NCBI GenBank assembly: GCA_965207945.1
Contig: OZ242303.1
Span: forward strand, 1,364,001-1,428,000
Length of the DNA: 64,000 nucleotides
Direction of reading: 5' to 3'
DNA from: JAAOII01 sp965207945
GTDB taxonomy: Bacteria > Pseudomonadota > Gammaproteobacteria > CBDBNL01 > JAAOII01
Each line of letters opens with the position of its first letter. The first letter of the stretch is position 1. Of this stretch, positions 36,801-45,260 are shown piece by piece. A program made the position numbers and the translations under genes. The notes beneath the pieces are model-generated. The model did no database searches, was not told where the DNA came from, and saw only the letters and a program-made list of their open reading frames with translations.

Positions 36801-38588
36801 TTAGTAGGTTCTTATCTGCGGTTCAAAAGTTGCAACCGTTTGGGGCTTCATATTTACTGCTCGCTTACTCAACTTATCTGAACCTCTATAATAGATAGAG
36901 TGCACCAACCAATTCTTATCATCCCTGTCAGGATAATCTTCGCGGGCGTGAGCACCGCGACTCTCGGTGCGTTGCTCGGCTGCAATTGCAGTTGCAAGCG
37001 CCACCTCAAATAAGTTATCTAATTCCAATGCCTCAAGCAATGCAGTATTAAAAACCTTGCTCTTGTCAGCGACATAGCAACCATTCTCCAATCTTTCTTG
37101 TAACTGCTTTAACCTTTTAACGCCATCTTTCATAACATCTCCCCGCCTAAACACGCCAAAGTGTTTTTGCATTATTTCCTGCAAATCGGAACGCACTGTA
37201 AAAGGTTGTTCGCCTTGCGAGCTTTTATCCCATCTGTTTAATCTGGCGCATGCCTTATCTATATCGTCATCTGTGGGCTCTTTGTCTGCGGCGCTCTCTT
37301 GCAGTGATTTAGCAATGAACATTCCCGCGGCGCGACCAAAAACCACTAAGTCCAGCAAAGAGTTGCCACCCAAACGGTTAGCGCCATGCACCGAAACACA
37401 AGCGGACTCACCCACTGCATACAAGCCATCAATTACTTTTTCATCGCCATTTTTTCTGCCGTCTTTAGATGGCATGAGCGCCTGCCCATGGATATTAGTG
37501 GGGACTCCACCCATCATATAATGACAGGTTGGTATAACTGGCACTGGTGATTCAACTGGGTCAACATGAGCGAAGGTTTTGGATAATTCAACTATACCAG
37601 GCAAGCGGCTATGCAGGGTTTCGGCTCCCAGGTGGTCAAGCTTGAGATAGACATGGTCTTTTTTCTCTCCCACTCCGCGACCTTCAATAACTTCCTTCAT
37701 AATAGAACGAGCAACCACATCGCGCCCTGCTAAGTCCTTAGCATTAGGGGCATAACGTTCCATAAATCTTTCGCCATCACTATTGAGTAGATATCCTCCT
37801 TCTCCACGACAACCTTCAGTAACCAAAACTCCAGCGCCATAAATGCCAGTGGGGTGAAACTGCCACATCTCAATATCTTGCACTGGAAAACCAGCACGCA
37901 AAGCCATAGCCACGCCATCACCAGTGTTGATATGAGCGTTGGTGGTGGACTGATATATCCGCCCTGCTCCGCCAGTTGCCAAAATCAAAGAACGGCTACG
38001 GATGAATACTCTTTCCCCCGTTTCTATGCATATTGCAATAACTCCGCTAACCTTGCCATCTCCATTTACAACTAACTCTACGGCAAACCATTCATTCAAG
38101 AAATAGGTGCCATGCTTGATATTATTTTGGAATAAAGTGTGCAACAACGCATGACCAGTGCGATCTGCCGCGGCGCAGGTGCGAGATGCTTGCCCGCCCT
38201 TGCCAAAGTTCTTGGACTGTCCGCCGAAAGGACGTTGATAAATTCTGCCATCATCATTGCGCGAAAAAGGTAGCCCCATGTGTTCCAGCTCAAAAACCGT
38301 TTGCGGTCCTTCGCTGCACATATATTCAATGGCATCTTGGTCTCCTATGTAATCTGAACCCTTGACTGTGTCGTACATGTGCCAGCGCCAATCATCATTA
38401 GGATCGTCACTAGCAATGGCGCAAGTAATGCCTCCTTGAGCGGATACAGTGTGGGACCTAGTCGGGAAAACTTTGCTAAGAACTGCGGTTTTCAGACCTG
38501 ACTTTGCCAATTCCAAGGAAGTGCGCAGTCCCGAACCGCCACCGCCAATTATTAGAGCATCAAAAGATTCTTTATTGATACGAGGCAT
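36801..38588 (-). CDS. sdhA: succinate dehydrogenase flavoprotein subunit
   Basis: Catalytic subunit of complex II oxidising succinate to fumarate. 595 residues. FAD-binding GGGGSGLRTSLELAKSG is at the N-terminus (14-30), and the covalent-FAD His is in RSHTVSAQGGI. Substrate and active-site segments are HPTGIYGAGVLVTEGCRGEG and HGANRLGGNSLLDLVVFGRA. The C-terminal ESRGAHAREDYPDRDD is standard. Order sdhC-D-A-B is the usual proteobacterial one. Confidence 0.99.
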   Translation of the reverse strand: MPRINKESFDALIIGGGGSGLRTSLELAKSGLKTAVLSKVFPTRSHTVSAQGGITCAIASDDPNDDWRWHMYDTVKGSDYIGDQDAIEYMCSEGPQTVFELEHMGLPFSRNDDGRIYQRPFGGQSKNFGKGGQASRTCAAADRTGHALLHTLFQNNIKHGTYFLNEWFAVELVVNGDGKVSGVIAICIETGERVFIRSRSLILATGGAGRIYQSTTNAHINTGDGVAMALRAGFPVQDIEMWQFHPTGIYGAGVLVTEGCRGEGGYLLNSDGERFMERYAPNAKDLAGRDVVARSIMKEVIEGRGVGEKKDHVYLKLDHLGAETLHSRLPGIVELSKTFAHVDPVESPVPVIPTCHYMMGGVPTNIHGQALMPSKDGRKNGDEKVIDGLYAVGESACVSVHGANRLGGNSLLDLVVFGRAAGMFIAKSLQESAADKEPTDDDIDKACARLNRWDKSSQGEQPFTVRSDLQEIMQKHFGVFRRGDVMKDGVKRLKQLQERLENGCYVADKSKVFNTALLEALELDNLFEVALATAIAAEQRTESRGAHAREDYPDRDDKNWLVHSIYYRGSDKLSKRAVNMKPQTVATFEPQIRTY

Positions 38589-38610
38589 AGTTATAAGAGT
38601 GTGTGAATTG

Positions 38611-38952
38611 TTATAAAGATAAAAGAATTAGTCCTACCCAAAATAGTATAGACAAGACGAATATAGTCAGCATTGAATACTTGAATACACGCAGGGGAGT
38701 AGATTTAACGTAATCTGTTATGACTGTCCACATCCCAACCCATATATGCCCCAACAAAGCCAATAGAGTGATAAAAGTGAAAATCTTTATTACTATATGT
38801 CCGAAGTACCCGCTCCAGTCAGCATAAGTGGGATGCGGATTATAAATTAAGAAGCCAGTGACACACAAAATAAAAGTCAGTAAAATCACAGCTGAAAAGC
38901 GCTGTACCAACCAGTCGGCTAAGCCGTTGCGAGTGAAATTAGTAGAACTCAT
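38611..38952 (-). CDS. sdhD: succinate dehydrogenase membrane anchor subunit D
   Basis: Membrane anchor of complex II, 113 residues with three hydrophobic helices. NGLADWLVQRFSAVILL opens the protein and HIWVGMWTVITDYV contains the conserved Asp-Tyr quinone-site pair. The ATG at 38952 overlaps the sdhC stop by four bases (ATGA), which fixes the start; an upstream TTG/GTG extension would run far into sdhC. Confidence 0.95.
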   Translation of the reverse strand: MSSTNFTRNGLADWLVQRFSAVILLTFILCVTGFLIYNPHPTYADWSGYFGHIVIKIFTFITLLALLGHIWVGMWTVITDYVKSTPLRVFKYSMLTIFVLSILFWVGLILLSL

Positions 38953-39341
38953 ACAAAAAACATTAAGTACGCGAGTAAGGCAGCAAATAATATGCTTATT
39001 AATATTATTCCCCAAGATAATATTGATGCGGTTTCGAGGGAGTCACCCCAGCCCAAATCCATAAAAAGGTGCTTGATGCCTGCCAATACATGATAAAACA
39101 GGACGCAAGCATAAGCCCATAAGAAGAGACGAATGAATATAACAGTAGATAGTTCCTGTGCTAAAGCGAATCCCGCTTCATTTTGCAAGGAGGTATGCCA
39201 CAACAGAATAATTGGCACTAAACCAAAGAATAACAATACGCCTGTAATACGATGAATAATTGAGAGGATTGCGGTAATAGGGAACTTAAAAGCAAACAGG
39301 TTCAGATAAACTGGACGAGATGAGTTATGATTTGCTTTCAT
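38949..39341 (-). CDS. sdhC: succinate dehydrogenase cytochrome b556 subunit C
   Basis: Membrane anchor with haem b and quinone-site residues. 130 residues, three helices. SIIHRITGVLLF carries the Ser and Arg of the quinone pocket; FYHVLAGIKHLFMDLG carries the haem-ligand His. Begins the sdhCDAB run 46 bp after mpl; no strong promoter visible in that short gap. Confidence 0.96.
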   Translation of the reverse strand: MKANHNSSRPVYLNLFAFKFPITAILSIIHRITGVLLFFGLVPIILLWHTSLQNEAGFALAQELSTVIFIRLFLWAYACVLFYHVLAGIKHLFMDLGWGDSLETASILSWGIILISILFAALLAYLMFFV

Positions 39342-39387
39342 GAGGGTAATTATAACAAATATTTAATAATATACATAAAAAACAGGA

Positions 39388-40833
39388 TTATATATCCAGT
39401 AATTTGTCGGCTAATCCACCAAAGGATGAGTTGGACATTAGCAGAATCACATTATCAGGGTGCGCCAATGCATGCAGCTCTTGGGCTAACTCATCAGAGT
39501 TATCATATATACGTCCATATTGACGCCGCATATCATCGTCCCATTGTAAAGGTTTGTTGGCAAACCAAAAAACTTTATCTGCGTCAGCAACTGCCGCTGC
39601 TATGTTTTCTTTATGGACGCCTAAGCGGATGCTATTTGCAGCCAAATCTACTACGGCAATAATCTGTTGGTTAGTTTCCGCAAGCGCCGCAATTGCTGCC
39701 TTAATGGCTGTGGGATGATGGGCAAAGTCGCTAATAACTTCGGCGCCATTAACTCGCCCTAAGGACTGCAACCTTCTCGCCACTCCTTTGAAACTCTGGG
39801 CTCCATCAACTATGCTTGCTGGAGATAACCCACTTATATATGCCAATGATGTTGCGGATAATAAGTTAAGGGCATTATGGTCGCCTGCTTGATTCCAGGA
39901 TATTGAGAACTCCTGCTTATCATTGCCGCCTGAGGCAATGTTGGTGTAAATATTAATCTTTCCCTGCTGTTTAGTCGCTTGCCAGTGAGAGTTGATATGT
40001 TGAGCCCCTTGTTGTAACTGCTCGTCTCTATCCATAGTGCCCTCAATGTTTCCAGTGTTCTCAGTGTTTCCGGTGTCCTCAGCCAAGCCAACACCTTCTT
40101 GCGCAATTCCCATCATCTCGTGTAAATGTGAATGCTTCTCTTGCGCCAAACATCTTTGGATTGCGGGGTTAGCGGCAGGATAGACAACATGCCCATTAGA
40201 TGGCACAGTGCGTAATAGATGACAGAACTGTTTTTCTATTGTGGCAAGGTCTGGGAATATATCGGCATGGTCATATTCCAGATTATTGATAAGTAAAATA
40301 TCTGGGTGATAATGGATAAACTTAGATCTCTTATCAAAAAAAGCGCTATCATATTCATCTGCTTCTAAGATAAACTCTTTAGCAGTCCCCAAGCGCGCTG
40401 GAGTTGGAAAGTCGGCGGCGTCACCAGCAATCATATAACCAACATCTATGCCCTCTTGGACAAACATTTTAGTTAATAAAGATGTGGTGGTGGTTTTGCC
40501 GTGAGTGCCGGCAATTGCTATAACCTTGCGTTCGGCAAGGACATTCTCTGCCAACCATTGAGGAGCTGATATATACTTTAATTTATTATTAAGCAGGTGT
40601 TCAACAACTGGCATGCCACGGCACATCACGTTGCCTACTATGTATATATCGGCTGGTGGCAAATCCGCAATCTCATAACCATTAATTAATTTTACGCCTT
40701 GCTTTGCCAGAACATCGCTCATAGGCGGGTATACATTTTGGTCCATTCCGCTTACTTGATGTCCCAGTTCGCGGGCTATCAAAGATATTCCCGCCATAAA
40801 GGTGCCGCAGATGCCTAAAAAATGAATCCGCAT
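39388..40833 (-). CDS. mpl: UDP-MurNAc:L-Ala-gamma-D-Glu-meso-DAP ligase
   Basis: Murein-recycling ligase that attaches recovered tripeptide to UDP-MurNAc in the cytosol. 481 residues. MRIHFLGICGTFMAG opens the protein; the ATP-binding loop is AIAGTHGKTTTTSLL and LEADEYDSAFFDKRSK and NNLEYDHADIFPDL are diagnostic of Mpl. Between about 245 and 295 (39950-40115) is a hydrophilic repetitive stretch (EDTGNTENTGNIEGTM, then QLQQGAQHINSHWQ) where the family has a short loop. It follows parB by 15 bp. Confidence 0.96.
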   Translation of the reverse strand: MRIHFLGICGTFMAGISLIARELGHQVSGMDQNVYPPMSDVLAKQGVKLINGYEIADLPPADIYIVGNVMCRGMPVVEHLLNNKLKYISAPQWLAENVLAERKVIAIAGTHGKTTTTSLLTKMFVQEGIDVGYMIAGDAADFPTPARLGTAKEFILEADEYDSAFFDKRSKFIHYHPDILLINNLEYDHADIFPDLATIEKQFCHLLRTVPSNGHVVYPAANPAIQRCLAQEKHSHLHEMMGIAQEGVGLAEDTGNTENTGNIEGTMDRDEQLQQGAQHINSHWQATKQQGKINIYTNIASGGNDKQEFSISWNQAGDHNALNLLSATSLAYISGLSPASIVDGAQSFKGVARRLQSLGRVNGAEVISDFAHHPTAIKAAIAALAETNQQIIAVVDLAANSIRLGVHKENIAAAVADADKVFWFANKPLQWDDDMRRQYGRIYDNSDELAQELHALAHPDNVILLMSNSSFGGLADKLLDI

Positions 40834-40848
40834 AATCTAACAGAAGTT

Positions 40849-41730
40849 TTAGGCGCGCGGAGTTTTACGTAGCTTGAGAATTCTCAATACCCCCTCTAAT
40901 TCATCCACAGAATGATAATGAACTATCATCTTTCCCGTTCCTCCTTTCTTATGGCTAAACATCACTTTAACGCCGAGCTTATCGCTTAGTTCATCTTGTA
41001 AATCTATGATATTAGGGTCGGCTACTATGACCTTTCTTTTGCTGCGTTTATTCAGTATTTTACGTGTCAGTAGTTCGGTCTGCCGAACACTGAAGCCGTC
41101 TGCGGCTGCTTCCTCTGCCGCCCTTACTTGCTCTCTGCCTTCAAGAACTAACAGGACTTTGGCGTGCCCCATGTCCAGTTTGCCTTCTAATAATATCTGT
41201 TTCACGCCATCCTCAAGTTTTAACAAACGCAGCAGGTTTGCTACACTGGCGCGCGGCATTCCCAAAATATCTCCTAACTGTTGCTGAGTATAATTATGCT
41301 TAATTCTCAATTCCTCCATTGCCTGCGCCTGCTCATAAGCATTAAGTTCTTCGCGTTGAATATTTTCTATTAAAGCAAGAACTGAAGAATCCTCATCTGT
41401 GATTTCTTTAACTAAAGATGGAATGGTTGCCATTAGCGCCTTACCTGCAGCGCGCCATCTTCTTTCGCCAGCAATTATTTCATATTCATCCACTGTGCCA
41501 CTTTTGGGACGCACTAATATTGGCTGGATTAATCCGCGTTCTTTAATTGATTTCGCCAGTTCTTGAATTGTCTCGCTATCAAAGGTGCGGCGTGGTTGCG
41601 CTTTATTGGGGACAATTTTATCCAATGGAATTTGGATTATATTCTCCCCTTCCAACACCATTTCATTATTAGGAATATCGCTACCTAATAAGGCAGCAAG
41701 ATCTTTACCGAGAGCTTTCTTTTTATTCAT
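40849..41730 (-). CDS. parB: chromosome partitioning protein ParB
   Basis: parS-binding CTPase-type clamp that organises the origin region with ParA. 293 residues: short N-terminal ParA-contacting tail (ALGKDLAALLG), IQIPLDKIVPNKAQPRR, the GERRWRAA box, LIENIQREELNAYEQA, helix-turn-helix (YTQQQLGDILGMPRASVANL) and C-terminal dimerisation domain. The ATG at 41730 overlaps parA by 8 bp and gives the conserved N-terminus. No parS site was found in the window. Confidence 0.97.
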   Translation of the reverse strand: MNKKKALGKDLAALLGSDIPNNEMVLEGENIIQIPLDKIVPNKAQPRRTFDSETIQELAKSIKERGLIQPILVRPKSGTVDEYEIIAGERRWRAAGKALMATIPSLVKEITDEDSSVLALIENIQREELNAYEQAQAMEELRIKHNYTQQQLGDILGMPRASVANLLRLLKLEDGVKQILLEGKLDMGHAKVLLVLEGREQVRAAEEAAADGFSVRQTELLTRKILNKRSKRKVIVADPNIIDLQDELSDKLGVKVMFSHKKGGTGKMIVHYHSVDELEGVLRILKLRKTPRA

Positions 41731-42568
41731 CTTCGTGCCTGCGGATAAACTCCCCAGCAAGAGCTAAATAGGTTATTGAACCGCTGGAGTTTTTATCATA
41801 ACTTACTATGGGAAGTCCGTAACCTGGCGCCTCAGCCAAACGAACATTGCGGGGAATTATTACGTTATAAACCTTGTCTCCAAATACTTCCAATAATTGA
41901 TTGGACACTTCGTTTGCCAAGCGATTACGTTTATCAAACATCGTTCTTATGATTCCTTCAATTTTTAACTTTGGGTTTACAGTGCTATTGATGCCTTCTA
42001 CTGTGCGATTTAAATCTGCCAGTCCGCGCAGGGCAAAGTATTCGCACTGAATGGGCACTAACAATCCATCCGCTACTGCCATGGCATTGATGGTTAGCAC
42101 ATTAAGAGCTGGCGGACAATCAATGAATATATAATCGTATTGCTTCATAAGTGGAGCAAGGGCGTTCTTAAGACAATATTGCTTGTCTTTAATTTTCTGC
42201 AACCTCACTTCTGCGGCAGTTAAGTCGCGATTAGCTGGCAATAAATCATACAGGGCTTGGGTTTGTTTAATCATGGTTTCTTCGGCTGTCTTTTTACCCA
42301 TCAACACCTCATATATAGTGGGAGAAATATCTGGCGGTTCAAGTCCGCTACCCATCGTAGTGTTGCCTTGCGGGTCTATATCCACCACTAACACTCTGCG
42401 TTTAGCGGCAACAAGTCCAGCGCTGAGGTTGATGCAAGTTGTGGTCTTGGCAACGCCTCCTTTTTGATTAGCAATAGCAATCACATAAGCCGATGCATTT
42501 TTCTTTGCAGGGGCTTTAGATTCTTGGACTGCGGACTGTTTAACTGCGGATTTTTTAGATTTAATCAT
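41723..42568 (-). CDS. parA: chromosome partitioning ATPase ParA (Soj)
   Basis: Walker-type ATPase that binds DNA non-specifically and moves ParB-parS complexes. 281 residues; deviant Walker A in IANQKGGVAKTTTCINLSAG, DIDPQGNTTMGSGLE, and IDCPPALNVLTINAM. A Lys/Ala/Ser/Gln-rich N-terminal tail of about 25 residues (SAVKQSAVQESKAPAKKN) precedes the core, longer than usual. It lies 17 bp after rsmG. Confidence 0.97.
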   Translation of the reverse strand: MIKSKKSAVKQSAVQESKAPAKKNASAYVIAIANQKGGVAKTTTCINLSAGLVAAKRRVLVVDIDPQGNTTMGSGLEPPDISPTIYEVLMGKKTAEETMIKQTQALYDLLPANRDLTAAEVRLQKIKDKQYCLKNALAPLMKQYDYIFIDCPPALNVLTINAMAVADGLLVPIQCEYFALRGLADLNRTVEGINSTVNPKLKIEGIIRTMFDKRNRLANEVSNQLLEVFGDKVYNVIIPRNVRLAEAPGYGLPIVSYDKNSSGSITYLALAGEFIRRHEDE

Positions 42569-42585
42569 TTATAAAATAAATACGG

Positions 42586-43362
42586 TTATTTCTTCTTCCA
42601 TACTATTATATTACGATTATCTGGCATAAACGGAATACGCGTCTTTTGCACGGTGATTAAATCCCAAAGTTTATTGTGGGGCAAGTTGGAATCTGACGTC
42701 AAGGTATGCGCTTCTTCTTGCTTATGACGTCCTTTCATGGCAATTACAATACCGCCTTTTTGCAATAGCGGATAAGCAAGGGAGCAGAGTTTAGTATCAT
42801 CTCCAAGAGCGCGAGCAATGACGGCGTTCATAAGGTTGGTTTGCTGTTTATCTTTACTATTTTGCCCCGCTTGATTTTTATGCCTCCCTTGGTTGTTATG
42901 CCCTGCCTGGTTACTTTTGATATATTGTTCGGCGGAAAGATTAATCACATCCACATTTTTCAAATCAAGTTCTAAAGCAACCCGCATCAAAAATCCTGCT
43001 TTTTTGCCAGTTTTCTCCAGCAACAACCAATGCGTGTTTGGCGCAACTATGGCAAGAGGGATACCTGGAAGACCAGCGCCGCTACCTATATCTGCAATTG
43101 AGATATTCTCGCCTTGAGCTGAAGAAGCAGGTTCGTCATCAGTCGGCAGAGATGGCAAGAATGGAAAGGCGCTGAATGAGTCAAGAATATGCTTCTCCAC
43201 CCACTGATAGCGCGGAATGGCAGTTAGATTAAATAAATCGCTCCAACGACCTAACAGCTCCAAGTAAGAACATAATTTATCTGCCATTTGAGCCGTAAGG
43301 GGAACATTAAGAATCTCAGCACCTTCTGCCAACCGTTGGCGAACTTTGTCATTATTAAACAT
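42586..43362 (-). CDS. rsmG: 16S rRNA m7G527 methyltransferase RsmG (GidB), with insert
   Basis: SAM-dependent methylation of G527 in 16S rRNA. Core features: WSDLFNLTAI, HILDSFSAFPFL, IADIGSGAGLPGIPLAI (SAM loop) and the closing FMPDNRNIIVWKK. At 258 residues it is about 45 longer than typical. The extra length is a small acidic loop (TDDEPASSAQGEN) and a Gln/Asn/Lys/His-rich repetitive insert (NQAGHNNQGRHKNQAGQN, near 42841-42920) after the third strand. mnmG, the usual upstream partner, is absent; the next gene upstream is a GLUG lipoprotein. Confidence 0.95.
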   Translation of the reverse strand: MFNNDKVRQRLAEGAEILNVPLTAQMADKLCSYLELLGRWSDLFNLTAIPRYQWVEKHILDSFSAFPFLPSLPTDDEPASSAQGENISIADIGSGAGLPGIPLAIVAPNTHWLLLEKTGKKAGFLMRVALELDLKNVDVINLSAEQYIKSNQAGHNNQGRHKNQAGQNSKDKQQTNLMNAVIARALGDDTKLCSLAYPLLQKGGIVIAMKGRHKQEEAHTLTSDSNLPHNKLWDLITVQKTRIPFMPDNRNIIVWKKK

Positions 43363-43466
43363 TATTAGTTATTTTACAGGACATAATAACTAACTCAAAC
43401 TTAATGTTGTTTGGTGTAGGAATAATGGTTACATTAATCCAAATGAAACGTTATTCCAATCTTTAT

Positions 43467-45260
43467 CTATGGGCGCTGGGGAGCTAACCCGTTAGGAGTG
43501 CAAGTAAGGGCTGGGTATTGGGAAGCAGTGCCTAAGTCCCAAGCAGGGGAGTCGTCATCGCCACCACACAAATCATCCTCCCAATCTGCATAAATACTCC
43601 CCGCAACAATTGTTGAGTTCTGCAATTCAGCAGTGGTTTTACCTTCGCTGTTACCGTCCGTGCTACCTATTGTTCTTGTTAAGCCGCTGGTCTGATTGTC
43701 CCAATAAGAGTCGTTAATAGTTGTAGCAGTGGCATTACCAACTAGACCGCCGACATTATTGCCCCCTTTAACATACTCTGCAGCAGCATAAGATGATGTG
43801 ATCATGACATTATTATCAGCAACACCAATCAAACCGCCGATACTATTACCAGTGGAATTGATGACAACATCAGCTCCCACATAAGACGAAGTGATCTCTA
43901 ATTCATTCCCAGTACCAACCAAACCGCTGACACCACTAGTCGCATTGACATGAAAGTCATCCACATAAGACAAAGTGACCCCAGCACCGTTATCCGCCTG
44001 ACCAACCAGACCGCCAACAGAACTACCCCCGATGGCAGAACCACCAACTGCATAAGACGAAGTTATGGTGGCACTCCTCCCATTACCAACCAGACCGCCA
44101 ACAAAATTACGCCCATTGACAGATCCACCAGCTGCATAAGACGAAGTGATGATGGCATTACCTCCCTGACCAACCAGACCGCCGACTTGATCCCCTCCGC
44201 TTAAGACAGTAACATCCATCACATAAGACGAAGTGATGATGGCATCCCGCCCATAACCAACCAAACCGCCGGTATAAAAACCAGAAGCCGTAACCTCTCC
44301 AGATGCAGAACTATTGCTAATGCTTGCACCCTTTGCATAACCAACCAGTAGCCCCGTGCTATCACTGCCGCCGCTAACGTTAGCAGAACGGATATGAACA
44401 TTACGCAGGACGGCAGTAGGGTATATCCCACCAAATAGTCCAGTCACACTGCCTGTAGGGTTTGTTATAGTAAGATTACTGATTGTCCAACCATTGCCGT
44501 CAAAAGTTGTATTGAAGAATAAGTTTCTATTATTGCAAATTCTACTACTGGTGACAGTAGAACAGCTGCCAATTGGCTGCCAGTTGGCATAGTCGGAAAG
44601 GGATATATTCTGCGTAAGCTCATAGCCGTTGCATGTAGTGATACCATTCTGACCACCGCAGCCACGTGCATCACCAGCACCTCCATCACTGCGCGTGAAG
44701 TTATTGCCCAACAGATTATAGCGAATCTGGTCAAGTTCCTGTGGCGTGGCAATTTCTATTAGTCCATTGCCGTTATCATCTACATCCAGAAAATTAGGTG
44801 TGCCATCGCCATCATCATTAGGACCAATAGTCACAGTAACGAATGGCGCCGTTCTTTCTCTGCCTGTATCAGCCCCTTTTAATATCAAACTAATAGTGAA
44901 GTTATATGATTGTCCGTTGGTTAGGCCGCTGCTTATCATCTGTCGCACATTCGGAGTGTTGCGATCTATTTGGTTGCTGTTTACTATCGTGGGCGGATCA
45001 TTGGGAATGTTTATGTTGTAATAGCTTATATTAATGCTGGCTATATCCGCATTGGGATTATTCCAGCTAAGAATGACGCTGCTGTCGCCAGGAATCGCAT
45101 TTAGTTCTTGCACTGTAAACTTGGATAACTTGGTTACGGGGGTGGGGGTGGGGGCGCCACCACCGCCACCGCCTCCACCACCGCAGGCAGTGAGGAAAAC
45201 TACAAGGGCAGCCATCATAAAAATCGCACTGAAAGATTTAGTTTCTTTAGCTACTTTCAT
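43467..45260 (-). CDS. GLUG-repeat lipoprotein, tandem paralogue 1
   Basis: 597 residues, predicted surface lipoprotein of unknown function. Signal ends FLTACGGGGGGGGG followed by APTPTP. One FN3-like domain (FTVQELNAIPGDSSVILSW) leads to a Ca-binding-like linker (GPNDDGDGTPNFLDVDDNG), a conserved start of the repeat domain (NGLIEIATPQELDQIRYN), a Cys pair region (GCGGQNGITTCNGYELTQN), then about seven GLUG repeats (GGLVGYGRDAIITSSYV type). The C-terminus YPALTCTPNGLAPQRP is shared with its upstream neighbour. Its ATG overlaps that neighbour's stop by four bases (ATGA). Confidence 0.88.
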   Translation of the reverse strand: MKVAKETKSFSAIFMMAALVVFLTACGGGGGGGGGAPTPTPVTKLSKFTVQELNAIPGDSSVILSWNNPNADIASINISYYNINIPNDPPTIVNSNQIDRNTPNVRQMISSGLTNGQSYNFTISLILKGADTGRERTAPFVTVTIGPNDDGDGTPNFLDVDDNGNGLIEIATPQELDQIRYNLLGNNFTRSDGGAGDARGCGGQNGITTCNGYELTQNISLSDYANWQPIGSCSTVTSSRICNNRNLFFNTTFDGNGWTISNLTITNPTGSVTGLFGGIYPTAVLRNVHIRSANVSGGSDSTGLLVGYAKGASISNSSASGEVTASGFYTGGLVGYGRDAIITSSYVMDVTVLSGGDQVGGLVGQGGNAIITSSYAAGGSVNGRNFVGGLVGNGRSATITSSYAVGGSAIGGSSVGGLVGQADNGAGVTLSYVDDFHVNATSGVSGLVGTGNELEITSSYVGADVVINSTGNSIGGLIGVADNNVMITSSYAAAEYVKGGNNVGGLVGNATATTINDSYWDNQTSGLTRTIGSTDGNSEGKTTAELQNSTIVAGSIYADWEDDLCGGDDDSPAWDLGTASQYPALTCTPNGLAPQRP

